Shown here: positions 43,718-52,064 of the stretch, piece by piece
How the letters are laid out: each line of letters opens with the position of its first letter
Numbering within the stretch: position 1 is the first letter of the stretch
Assembly: GCA_017395685.1 (NCBI GenBank)
Contig: JAFQOD010000047.1
Location: 1-64,000, forward strand
From: Clostridia bacterium
GTDB lineage: Bacteria > Bacillota > Clostridia > Christensenellales > Aristaeellaceae
DNA: 64,000 bases
Direction of reading: 5' to 3'
Notes under the pieces: generated by a model
Seen by the model: the letters and a program-made list of their open reading frames with translations, nothing else
Told to the model about the DNA's origin: nothing
The model's database searches: none
Program-made: the position numbers and the translations under genes

Positions 43718-44760
43718 TGCCGACCACCGCCAAAGCTGGGCGTGCCGCCTTCCGTATTGCGCTGCTGGCGCATATTCTGCATCTGGGAAGGATCGAAATT
43801 ATTCCGGCCGCCGCCGTTATTGAATTGCTGCTTGCCGAACATGCTGGAAAACAGGCTGGCAATGCCGCTTTCGGTTTCCTCTTCTGTTTCCACATATACT
43901 ACGTCATTGGCGGAAAGGCCGCCGGTGATTTCCACATAATTGCCGTTGCTGACGCCTGTGGTGACGTAGACGGGCTCCAGCGTTCCTTCGCTGTTTTCCA
44001 TGTAAACATAGGCCTGATTGGCGGCGTCAAAACTGAGGGCGTCCATTTTCAATATCACCACATTTTCCGCCTCTTCCTGGGGAATGGTTACGGTGACCTG
44101 CATGCCGGGATAGAGGCCCTGGGGCACATCCACATAGGCAGTGGCCGTATAATAGGCCACGGATCCGGCGGAGGAGGAAATATAGTTGATGCCGGCGATT
44201 TCAGAATCCATTTCAATTTCTGTGGCGGTGGCGGTGATCCGGCAGCTTTGGCCCACGGATACATGGGAGATATCGTATTCATCCACCCGGATGGATACCT
44301 GCATTTGATCAAAATCCGCCACCTGGATGAGGGAATCCCCGGCGGCCACTTTATCATTGGCCCCGACATACAATTGATTGATTCTGCCGTCGAATTCGGC
44401 CGTGATTGCCTGCCCGTTGGCCATGCGCATCAGGATATCGCCTTCCTTTACCTGATCGCCGGCGGCCGCATATACGCTGCGTACCGTGCCGGAAGAGGAA
44501 GCGGTATAGGTGGCATTGTCAATCAGCTGCAGGCTGCCACTGAAGCTGAGGGAATTGGAGATGGTGCCCATGGAGGCGGTATAGCTGTCATAGGTGATGG
44601 TGTATTCCGCTTTCAGCTTGTCAATGAAAAGCATCACTGTGCCTGCCAGCAACAGCAGGATTACAAAAAGAATGATTCCTTTTCTGATGCGCTTTTTCCA
44701 TTTTCCGTTCCGTTTCCGGGAATGCTTTGCTGTTTCTTCCATACGATTCTCCTTTATCAA
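43714..44760 (-). CDS. MacA-like efflux adaptor protein
   Basis: 348 residues, membrane-anchored by one helix (about 25-45) after a Lys/Arg-rich start. The lipoyl-like halves (SSSGTVRSVYAAAGDQVKEGDILM and FDGRINQLYVGANDKVAAGDSLI) are followed by a beta-barrel with VDVPQGLYPGMQVTVTIP. The C-terminus is Gln/Asn/Gly-rich and disordered. In Firmicutes such proteins work with MacB-like transporters to export peptides or lipophilic compounds. It is the first gene of the four-gene operon. Confidence 0.92.
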   Translation of the reverse strand: MIKENRMEETAKHSRKRNGKWKKRIRKGIILFVILLLLAGTVMLFIDKLKAEYTITYDSYTASMGTISNSLSFSGSLQLIDNATYTASSSGTVRSVYAAAGDQVKEGDILMRMANGQAITAEFDGRINQLYVGANDKVAAGDSLIQVADFDQMQVSIRVDEYDISHVSVGQSCRITATATEIEMDSEIAGINYISSSAGSVAYYTATAYVDVPQGLYPGMQVTVTIPQEEAENVVILKMDALSFDAANQAYVYMENSEGTLEPVYVTTGVSNGNYVEITGGLSANDVVYVETEEETESGIASLFSSMFGKQQFNNGGGRNNFDPSQMQNMRQQRNTEGGTPSFGGGRQ

Positions 44761-44887
44761 TGATGATGGCTCTCTCTTGTTTTCTCATGGCTGGATCCTG
44801 GATCAGTATAAGAAAAAGATGTGAATGGGAATGAAATGGGATTTAAACAAACAATGGATGAATTGTGAAATTTTGAGAAACAAAAAA

Positions 44888-44967
44888 GCCATTCCGCTTT
44901 TTCGGAATGGCAGGAGGCTTCCGTGTGACCGCTTGATATAGAAAACCGCCGGCTGAACAGCCGACGG
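44888..44967 (-). terminator. Two tandem terminators after plsC
   Basis: Read on the minus strand, CCGTCGGCT/AGCCGGCGG (44967-44946, one mismatch, then TTTTC) is followed by GCCATTCCG/CGGAATGGC (44911-44888, then six T). The remaining bases to 44760 show only the start region of the MacA-like operon. Confidence 0.85.
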
Positions 44968-44978
44968 CCGGAAAAAAA

Positions 44979-45641
44979 TCATTTCTTTTTCTGCTTCCGG
45001 GCAGTGAATTGGTATTCCTTGCGCATATCCCAGAAGGTGTGCTGGATGCGGCTGCACATTTCCTGGATGGTATCAGCGTTCATGCCCTGCTCATACAAAT
45101 CGGAGAGGGGCATGGGATCGCCCACATACACATGGGTGCGGCGGAACAGCTTCAGCTTATTCTGGATATAGACGGGCAGCACCAGGGCCTTGGAACGGAA
45201 GGCCAGCACGGCGGCGCCTGTTTCCACTTCGCTCATCATATCGGGCAGATGGCGGGTGCCTTCGGGGAAGATGCCCAGCACCTTGCCCTCCCTGAGCACC
45301 TGATTGCATTGCCGCATGGCCTGCAGATCGGTATTATGCCGGTCCACGGTAATCATATGCAGCTTAGTAACCAGCCAGGCCAGGGCCTTATTCTTGGTCA
45401 GCTCTTTTTTGCCTACAAAGCGGATTTCATGGGCACGGCAGCCCACGGCGATAATGACGGGATCGATCCAGCTCTGGTGATTGGCCAGCAGCATATAGGG
45501 GCCTTCCCGGTCCATGCCCGTGGGGTTATGGTATTTGACGGGGAGCAGGGTATGGAAAATTGCCCTAACCAGTATGCAGCCTTTGGAATAGACAAAGGTG
45601 CGTTCCCTCTTTTGCTTCTTTTCCGTATTGATTTCAGCCAT
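44979..45641 (-). CDS. plsC: 1-acyl-glycerol-3-phosphate acyltransferase (PlsC-like)
   Basis: 220 residues from ATG 45641 (GGAGGC site five bases upstream, eight-base overlap with cmk). NHQSWIDP (the H-x4-D motif, about residue 53), VGKKELTKNK and FPEGTRHLPD (about 127) are the catalytic and phosphate-binding motifs of the family. It makes phosphatidate at the membrane. The cmk-plsC order is common in Clostridia. Confidence 0.93.
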   Translation of the reverse strand: MAEINTEKKQKRERTFVYSKGCILVRAIFHTLLPVKYHNPTGMDREGPYMLLANHQSWIDPVIIAVGCRAHEIRFVGKKELTKNKALAWLVTKLHMITVDRHNTDLQAMRQCNQVLREGKVLGIFPEGTRHLPDMMSEVETGAAVLAFRSKALVLPVYIQNKLKLFRRTHVYVGDPMPLSDLYEQGMNADTIQEMCSRIQHTFWDMRKEYQFTARKQKKK

Positions 45642-46308
45642 GCCGTGCCTCCACAATCGATAAAATCGCCTGTACCGTTTCTTCAAAATCCAGATCAGAG
45701 GCATCCACCAGAATGGCATCCTCCGCCTGGCGCAGCGGGGTCAGCTTCCGGGTGGTATCCTGCAGATCCCGGGCGTTTACCTCGGCCAGAATTTCTTCAA
45801 AGGGGGTCTGATCCCCCTTTTCCCTCAGCTGCAGCATCCGCCTGCGGGCACGTACTTCCGGGGAAGCGGTGAGGAAAATTTTTGCCGTGGCATCGGGAAG
45901 CACCACGGTGCCGATATCCCGGCCGTCCAGCAGCATGGGCTGCTGCTGGGCCATTTCCTGCTGGCGCCTGACCAGCATGGAGCGCACCGCCACATACCGG
46001 GATACGGCGCTGGCGGCCCCGCCTGCTTCCTGGGTGCGGATGGCACTGCTTACATCCCGGCCGTTGAGGAGGGTGACCTGCTTCCCATCCTGATACCGCA
46101 CATCCACATTGGCGCCGCCTACTTCGCACATCCGGCATACCTTTTCTTCATCCATGGGATCGATGCCATTTTCCAGGGCGGCCAGGCCCACAGCCCGGTA
46201 CATGGCCCCGGTATCCAGATGCAATATGTTCAGGCGCTTGGCCACCTCATCGGAAATGGTGGATTTACCCGCACCCACAGGGCCGTCGATGGCGATGGTT
46301 AACGGCAT
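45634..46308 (-). CDS. cmk: Cytidylate kinase
   Basis: 224 residues from ATG 46308, where the family start (LTIAIDGPVGAGKSTIS) begins and a GGAGAG site sits upstream; the frame extends further. The P-loop is AIDGPVGAGKST, followed by LHLDTGAMYRAVG, LDGRDIGTVVLPDA and RLQLREKG-type lid residues. It phosphorylates CMP and dCMP. The stretch between here and hutP is 29 bases. Confidence 0.97.
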   Translation of the reverse strand: MPLTIAIDGPVGAGKSTISDEVAKRLNILHLDTGAMYRAVGLAALENGIDPMDEEKVCRMCEVGGANVDVRYQDGKQVTLLNGRDVSSAIRTQEAGGAASAVSRYVAVRSMLVRRQQEMAQQQPMLLDGRDIGTVVLPDATAKIFLTASPEVRARRRMLQLREKGDQTPFEEILAEVNARDLQDTTRKLTPLRQAEDAILVDASDLDFEETVQAILSIVEARHG

Positions 46309-46337
46309 ATCGGTCTCTCCTTGCTTTTGTATCATTC

Positions 46338-46760
46338 TCAGATGGCCCGGTGCCCCAGACCTACACATACTTCATTGAGGTGAACCAGCCCCACGCACAG
46401 GAATACGGCCACCGCCACATGCTCGCCCCTGCGGGCTACGGCGATCTTTCCGCCGATGGACAGGCCAAAGGCCTTTCCGGATACCTGGGAGATGGCCTCG
46501 TGGGCGGCACCGGCAACAGCGCCCTGCTCATGATGGGTATCGGAAATGACCTTTTCCCGCCGGGCGGCGATGACGGCCCGCTCAATCAGCTTCATGACGC
46601 TTTGATTGTATTCCCCGCCGTAATCGGCGGCAGCGGTCAGGATGCCCTGCTGGGCAAATTCGCTGCGCATTTGGGCTTCCTCTTCCCGGGAAGAGGAAAG
46701 GGACAGGGAGATGGCAGCCCGGGCCACTTCCCGGCTGCCGGCATTTTCCATCATTTCCAT
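46338..46760 (-). CDS. HutP-family RNA-binding regulator-like protein
   Basis: 140 residues from ATG 46760 (AAGGAGG upstream). The general pattern follows Bacillus HutP, an RNA-binding antiterminator: an N-terminal VARAAISLSLSSSREEE helix, central IERAVIAARREKVI and GAAHEAISQVSGKAFGLSIGGKIAVARRG, and an end VCVGLGHRAI. From memory, two of the three Bacillus metal-ligand His seem replaced by Gly, and the last is kept. No hut genes are present; it leads a unit with cmk and plsC. Confidence 0.72.
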   Translation of the reverse strand: MEMMENAGSREVARAAISLSLSSSREEEAQMRSEFAQQGILTAAADYGGEYNQSVMKLIERAVIAARREKVISDTHHEQGAVAGAAHEAISQVSGKAFGLSIGGKIAVARRGEHVAVAVFLCVGLVHLNEVCVGLGHRAI

Positions 46761-46796
46761 GGGCGTCCTCCTTGCTGGGCGGCTTGCCCTGCGTTT

Positions 46797-46825
46797 ATTG
46801 TAGAGGCAATGCTGATTTCCGTCAA
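46797..46825 (-). promoter_or_regulatory. Promoter for hutP-like, cmk and plsC
   Basis: On the minus strand TTGACG (46825-46820), a 17-base spacer and TACAAT (46802-46797). Confidence 0.7.
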
Positions 46826-46829
46826 GAGG

Positions 46830-48359
46830 CTAAATATCCTGATTTTCGGCCTTTCCGAAGGTGGCGGCAAGATGGGCGATCCAATCCTGCTGCAGGGCAC
46901 TCCAATCCTTTTGCAGCACATGCTCCGGGGTGCCTTCCCTCAGGATAAGGCCCATCTTTTCATTGCCGTAGTGCTGTTCCAGATAGTAGGCAAAGGAACG
47001 GATGGCATTGAGTGTGCGGCTGCCGGGGGTGAAAAGATCGTATTGGCCGTGGGAATAGCAAAGATAATGATAAACTTCAGGCGGATCGGGGAAATATGAA
47101 AGCACTTCCCCCTGATCCATGGCATCCAATACCGGCCCCCAGTATTCTGCCTGGGCATCGGAAAGATCATACCAGAGGGTATAAACCAGTTCATCCTGGG
47201 GGTTTTTCTGGCCCTGGATTTCAAAATAGGTGGCCGCAAGCTCCGTCAGGAACCAGGCCTGATCCCCCTCATACCAGCCCAGTGTGCAGGCATGCACATA
47301 TTCATGGATCAGATCGTCAATGCCGGAGGGGGCGATGGGGCCGTTTCCATCGTAATGGGTGTAGAGGCTGCGGGCAGGCGCCCCCTTGTTTCCGGCAAAA
47401 AGGAAGGGGCTGCCGGATGGGGAAATCCCCAGGGCCTGATCCACTTTAGCCAGATCATCTTCCGTTTTCCAGACAGTGTTGAACAGGCTGTCGAAGCTAT
47501 GCACCAGCCAGTAATCCTCAGGATCAGAATAATCCTTGTGGATATACCATTCCCCGTGCGCGGTGGAAATCACCAGGGGATAGCTGCTGCCCGCAGCGCC
47601 GAAACGGAGGGCGGGCAGATGGGTATAGAGCTGGGTTTCCGCTCCGGCGGATTGCAGAAATTCATTCATCAGGGCAATATAGCGCTGATTGAATGCATCC
47701 GCATTCTCTTCCTGCAGCATGGATTGCAGCTGATCTTTTTCAGAAAGGAAGGCGCAGAAGCGCACCGCCATATCCTGTACGAAGGGAATATTGGTTTCAT
47801 TCCCATCCAGAAGATCCGAAAAACAGGGATACAGCAGCATGAATGCGGATAAATGGGATTCATCGTTATAAAAACGCACCATCCCTTTATCATTGAATCG
47901 GAGCTCATGGCCGGAAAGCCCGGCATTTTTGCAGATCTGATCGGCATAGCCAAAGAGCAGCCCATAGTGGGTATATTCGCCCCGGAGGGCCTGCAGGGTA
48001 GCAATGGCCTGGATCATGCCGGATTCATCGTCAGGGGAGAGGAAAATCTGCTTTGTTTCGCTGATAACCCAGGGATCATAACCGGGCAGAATGCAGAATG
48101 TAAGGCCGGAGACATTCAATTGATCCATCAGTGCTTCCTGGCGGCCAATAAACTGATCCCTGGTTTCCTTGGGAATATCCCTGGAAAACAGATAGAGGGC
48201 CCGCTCAGAAGCATAGCTGAATCCCGGCTGGGTGTTGACAGGCTGGTTCCCAAAGGGCTCCAGGAAGGATACATCAGCATCTGGGATGTATTCGTATGCA
48301 CCGGCACAGCCTGCGGTCAGCATCAGCAGAAGGCAGGCAAGTAAAACACAGCGCTTCAT
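46830..48359 (-). CDS. Lipoprotein with HExxH metallopeptidase-like motif
   Basis: 509 residues. A lipobox (LTAGC, Cys near residue 18) follows a hydrophobic signal, so the protein should be anchored outside the membrane. About residue 353 lies HEYVH, and 18 residues later TELAATYFE, the spacing of a gluzincin-type zinc site (HExxH plus a downstream Glu). The rest is Tyr/Asp/Phe-rich and unrecognised. It is a putative surface zinc peptidase; it could be a non-catalytic relative. It starts 35 bases after hslU ends. Confidence 0.72.
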   Translation of the reverse strand: MKRCVLLACLLLMLTAGCAGAYEYIPDADVSFLEPFGNQPVNTQPGFSYASERALYLFSRDIPKETRDQFIGRQEALMDQLNVSGLTFCILPGYDPWVISETKQIFLSPDDESGMIQAIATLQALRGEYTHYGLLFGYADQICKNAGLSGHELRFNDKGMVRFYNDESHLSAFMLLYPCFSDLLDGNETNIPFVQDMAVRFCAFLSEKDQLQSMLQEENADAFNQRYIALMNEFLQSAGAETQLYTHLPALRFGAAGSSYPLVISTAHGEWYIHKDYSDPEDYWLVHSFDSLFNTVWKTEDDLAKVDQALGISPSGSPFLFAGNKGAPARSLYTHYDGNGPIAPSGIDDLIHEYVHACTLGWYEGDQAWFLTELAATYFEIQGQKNPQDELVYTLWYDLSDAQAEYWGPVLDAMDQGEVLSYFPDPPEVYHYLCYSHGQYDLFTPGSRTLNAIRSFAYYLEQHYGNEKMGLILREGTPEHVLQKDWSALQQDWIAHLAATFGKAENQDI

Positions 48360-48394
48360 GATCGGGCCTCCTTTTCAAAAGATTCTTTGGTTGA

Positions 48395-49798
48395 TCAGAG
48401 AATATACCGCTTCATATCCTGCTGCTTGGCGGCCTTCAAATGATCCTGCACATACTGGGCGGTGATGGTGAGATAGACGTCGGGCATCATATCGCCGCCG
48501 GCATTGAAGGATACATCCTCCAGCAATTCTTCAAATACCGCATGCAGCCGCCGGGCGCCGATATCCTCGCCCGTTTCATTGGAAAGCATGGCAATACGGG
48601 CGATTTCCCGCAGGGCATCTTCATCGAAGGTGAGATGCACCTTATCTACTTCCAGCAGGGCGGTATATTGGCGGGTGATGGCGTTATCGGTCTGGGTCAG
48701 GATGGCCACGAAATCATCCTGGGTTAGGCTTTTGAGATTTACATGCACGGGGAAACGGCCCTGCAGCTCCGGAATCAGATCGGAAACCTTGGCCACATGG
48801 AATGCGCCGGCGCCGATGAACAGCATAAAATCAGTGCGCACGGGGCCGTATTTTGTATTGACGGTGGAGCCTTCCACGATGGGCAGGATATCCCGCTGCA
48901 CGCCTTCCCGGCTGACGTCCGGGCCATGGCCGGATCCGCCTTTGCCTGCAATCTTATCAATTTCATCCAGGAATACAATGCCGCTCTGTTCGCAGCGCTG
49001 CAGCGCCTCATCCCGCACTGCATCCTCATCGATCAACTTCTGGGATTCTTCCTGGATCAGAATTTCCCGGGCTTCTTTCACCTTCACATGGCGGATTTTC
49101 ATCTTCTTGGGCATCATGCCGCCCATCATATCGCCGATGCTGATGGAAGCGCCGCCCACCTCCAGTTGCGGGGCGCTTTCTTCCACTTCGATTTCCAGTT
49201 CTTTCTCTTCCAGTTCGCCCCGGCGCAGCTGTTCCCGCACTTCATCCCGTTTTTTACCGACGGCGATTTTTTCTTCTTCCGTGGGTTCGGGCTCGGTCTT
49301 GGTACGGCCCAGGATGAAATCCAGGGGATTGTTATTCTGATTCTGCTTCTTGGGAGGATGGAGCAGCAATGTAACTAGCCGGTCTTCCGCCAGCACCTGG
49401 GCGCGGGTCTTGACTCGGGCGGTATGCTCTTCCTTTACCATCCGGACGGAATTTTCCATCAGATCCCGGATGATGGATTCCACATCCCGGCCCACATAAC
49501 CCACTTCGGTGAACTTGGTAGCCTCTACCTTGATGAAGGGAGCGTCCACCAGTTTGGCCAGGCGGCGGGCAATCTCCGTTTTGCCGACGCCGGTGGGGCC
49601 GATCATGAGGATATTCTTGGGATAGATTTCTTCCCGCATTTCCGCCGGCAGCTGGGAGCGGCGATAGCGATTGCGCAGGGCGATGGCCACAGCACGCTTG
49701 GCCTCATCCTGGCCGATGATGTAGCGATCCAGTTCTCGCACCACTTCCCGGGGGGTCAGTTCATGCCGGCCGGGGCCCAGGGCCTTTACTTCGCTCAT
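48395..49798 (-). CDS. hslU: ATP-dependent protease ATPase subunit HslU
   Basis: A 467-residue AAA+ unfoldase. [23 protein letters not shown] opens the protein; Walker A is [13 protein letters not shown] (about residue 68). An I-domain insertion (about 110-245) is followed by [13 protein letters not shown] (Walker B) and the [15 protein letters not shown] sensor 2 region. It feeds HslV, whose gene ends two bases upstream. The GGAGGTG ribosome site overlaps the hslV stop. Confidence 0.98.
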   Translation of the reverse strand: MSEVKALGPGRHELTPREVVRELDRYIIGQDEAKRAVAIALRNRYRRSQLPAEMREEIYPKNILMIGPTGVGKTEIARRLAKLVDAPFIKVEATKFTEVGYVGRDVESIIRDLMENSVRMVKEEHTARVKTRAQVLAEDRLVTLLLHPPKKQNQNNNPLDFILGRTKTEPEPTEEEKIAVGKKRDEVREQLRRGELEEKELEIEVEESAPQLEVGGASISIGDMMGGMMPKKMKIRHVKVKEAREILIQEESQKLIDEDAVRDEALQRCEQSGIVFLDEIDKIAGKGGSGHGPDVSREGVQRDILPIVEGSTVNTKYGPVRTDFMLFIGAGAFHVAKVSDLIPELQGRFPVHVNLKSLTQDDFVAILTQTDNAITRQYTALLEVDKVHLTFDEDALREIARIAMLSNETGEDIGARRLHAVFEELLEDVSFNAGGDMMPDVYLTITAQYVQDHLKAAKQQDMKRYIL

Positions 49799-49800
49799 GA

Positions 49801-50334
49801 TTACACCTCCTCCACGATGATATTATGGTTGGTATAAACGCAGATGGAGGCGGCAATATGCAGTGCTTTTTCTGCAATTTCCCGGGCGGACAGATCGGTA
49901 TTCTGGATCAGTGCGCGGGCAGCGGCCAGGGCATAATTGCCGCCGGAGCCGATGGCCATTACCCCGTCGTCCGGGCTCATGACCTCGCCGGTACCGGACA
50001 GCATCAGCATGCCGTCCTTGTCGGCCACGATCATCATGGCCTCCAATTGACGCAGGGCCTTATCGCTGCGCCAATCCTGGGCCAGCATTACGGCTGCACG
50101 CTCCAGATTGCCGCCGCACTGGGTCAGCTTATCCTCAAAGCGCTCTGCCAGGGTGAAGGCGTCGGCCACGGAGCCCGCAAATCCGGTGACTACCGTATCA
50201 TTGAAAATCCGGCGCACCTTCTTGGCCGTGCCCTTGAAAATGGTGTGTTCTCCCATGGTCACCTGGCCGTCGCCGGCGATGGCGATCTGGCCGTTGCGGC
50301 ATACGCCGCAGATGGTGGTTCCTCGAAATTGCAT
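49801..50334 (-). CDS. hslV: ATP-dependent protease proteolytic subunit HslV
   Basis: 177 residues from ATG 50334 (GGAGG site upstream; the open frame continues into the hairpin-rich gap without one). After a five-residue propeptide (MQFRG) comes the N-terminal Thr nucleophile (TTICGV, Thr6). [15 protein letters not shown] and [16 protein letters not shown] are typical of the proteasome-like fold. With HslU it forms the HslVU protease. A short propeptide is known for Gram-positive ClpQ/HslV. Confidence 0.97.
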   Translation of the reverse strand: MQFRGTTICGVCRNGQIAIAGDGQVTMGEHTIFKGTAKKVRRIFNDTVVTGFAGSVADAFTLAERFEDKLTQCGGNLERAAVMLAQDWRSDKALRQLEAMMIVADKDGMLMLSGTGEVMSPDDGVMAIGSGGNYALAAARALIQNTDLSAREIAEKALHIAASICVYTNHNIIVEEV

Positions 50335-50771
50335 CAATGTTTTCCTCCGTAAATACTGTTGTGGGGACGTCTTGGGGCTTCCGCAGCCCCAAACCCTGCG
50401 CCAGAGGTCATCAACCTCTGGACTCCAATCGACGATGTCTGATAGTTTAACAAAACAACTTTTTTTCCGTCTGAAACGTTGAGAACGGGATTGATTTTGC
50501 TTCTGGGCGAATGAAAACGATGAAAAATCCACGGGAAAAGCGTACTTTTCCCTGGGATTTTCATTCGTTTTCCCCGGATGCATAGAATGCATCCGGGTTG
50601 GCGGCAGAGCCGCCTGCCCAGAAGCTTTGTATGCATTAGCAGCTTATGTGGCAGCAGGAAATCGCTGTAAAGGAGAAATTGCCTGTTCTGCAAGAGGGGT
50701 CCAGGGATGAAATCCCTGGTTCGGGGGTACGGGGGCGGAAGACGCCCCTGCCCGGTCGTTCCCCTGCCAGG
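50335..50771. repeat. Hairpin-rich intergenic array between hslV and trmFO
   Basis: A 437-base gap with no plausible gene. Perfect or near-perfect stems in order: TTGGGGCT/AGCCCCAA (50372-50392), CCAGAGGT/ACCTCTGG (50401-50421), a long arm pair (50513-50572), an 11-bp stem (50573-50597), GGCGGC/GCCGCC (50600-50614), CCAGGGAT/ATCCCTGG (50701-50719) and GGGGCG/CGCCCC (50732-50748). xerC/codV usually occupies this place in the conserved cluster. The leader of hslV is inside. Confidence 0.8.
50499..50625. other. Possible four-way-junction element
   Basis: GCTTCTGGGC (50499-50508) is the exact complement of GCCCAGAAGC (50616-50625). Between them lie exactly three hairpins: 50513-50572, 50573-50597 and 50600-50614. 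The closed stem plus three arms gives a four-way junction in RNA or cruciform DNA on either strand. Function unknown. Confidence 0.6.
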
Positions 50772-52064
50772 TCACAGCTCCTTTTTCAGCGCCGCGATCT
50801 TTTCCAGCGCCCTTTCTGCAATCTTTTCATAGCGCTGGATTTTATTGCGGATTCTTCCCGGCCAGCCATCGATGATGCCGTAGGTGACATTCATGGGCTG
50901 GAAGGCACTGTTGGGGGTGGAGATATAGTGGCCCAGGGCGCCAAGGGCAGTTTCCCGGGTGAAATCGAGGGGGGCTTTTCCCTGCATCTGGCGTGCCATG
51001 GCAATGCCGGCCACCAGACCGCTGCCCGCAGATTCCACATAGCCCTCCACGCCGGTCATCTGCCCGGCGAAATAGAGATGGGGCCGGGCAATCATCTGGA
51101 AATGATGATTGAGCAGGCCGGGGCTGTTGAGGAATGTATTTCGGTGCATGACGCCGTATCGGGCGTATTCCGCATTTTCCAGGCCGGGGATCATGCCGAA
51201 TACCCGCTTCTGTTCCGGGAATTTCAGCCTGGTCTGGAATCCCACAAGATTATAAAGCGTTCCGGCAGCGTCATCCTGCCGAAGCTGCAAAACGGCATAG
51301 GCTTCCCTGCCCGTTTTGGGATCGGGCAGGCCTACCGGCTTCATGGGGCCGAAAGCCAATACCATATGCCCGCGCCTGGCCATGGATTCCACCGGCATGC
51401 AGCCTTCGAATACCTTCTTTTCTTCAAAGCCATGGATGGGGGCGGTTTCCGCTTCCAGCAGGGCCAGGACGAAGGCATCGTATTCATCTTTGCTCATGGG
51501 GCAGTTGAGATAATCCTCGCCCCGGCCATAGCGGGAAGCACGGAATACCTTATCCATATTCAGGGATTCGGCTGTTACGATAGGGGCGGCGGCATCATAG
51601 AAATTGAGGGTGGAAACCTCAGGCATCTGTGCGATGGCCTCCGCCATTTTATCGGAGGTCAGGGGACCTGTGGCGATGATGGCGGGGGTATCGGGGATTT
51701 CCGTTACTTCCCGGTATTCCAATGTTACCAGGGGATGATTTTTCAGCTTTTCGGTAATGAAGCCGGAAAAGGTATCCCGGTCCACTGCCAGGGCGCCGCC
51801 GGCGGGCACCTTGGCATGATCCGCTGCCTGCATGATCAGGGAATCCAGGGCCCGCATTTCTTCCTTCAGCAGGCCCACCGCATTCTGGATGCGGTCGGAA
51901 CGCAGGGAATTGGAACAGACCAATTCAGCAAACAGGGGTGAGGAATGGGCAGGGCTCATGGAGAGGGGCTTTTGCTCAATCAGGGTAACGGGAATCCCCC
52001 GTTTTACCAATTGCCATGCTGCTTCGCAGCCTGCCAGCCCTGCGCCGATTACGGTGACACTCAT
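50772..52064 (-). CDS. trmFO: Folate-dependent tRNA uracil-54 methyltransferase TrmFO
   Basis: 430 residues. [21 protein letters not shown] is the FAD-binding start, then [26 protein letters not shown] (with the family's conserved Cys replaced or elsewhere), [19 protein letters not shown] near residue 335 and [16 protein letters not shown]. It uses methylenetetrahydrofolate and FADH2 to make ribothymidine 54. The ATG overlaps the topA stop by four bases. Confidence 0.97.
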   Translation of the reverse strand: MSVTVIGAGLAGCEAAWQLVKRGIPVTLIEQKPLSMSPAHSSPLFAELVCSNSLRSDRIQNAVGLLKEEMRALDSLIMQAADHAKVPAGGALAVDRDTFSGFITEKLKNHPLVTLEYREVTEIPDTPAIIATGPLTSDKMAEAIAQMPEVSTLNFYDAAAPIVTAESLNMDKVFRASRYGRGEDYLNCPMSKDEYDAFVLALLEAETAPIHGFEEKKVFEGCMPVESMARRGHMVLAFGPMKPVGLPDPKTGREAYAVLQLRQDDAAGTLYNLVGFQTRLKFPEQKRVFGMIPGLENAEYARYGVMHRNTFLNSPGLLNHHFQMIARPHLYFAGQMTGVEGYVESAGSGLVAGIAMARQMQGKAPLDFTRETALGALGHYISTPNSAFQPMNVTYGIIDGWPGRIRNKIQRYEKIAERALEKIAALKKEL

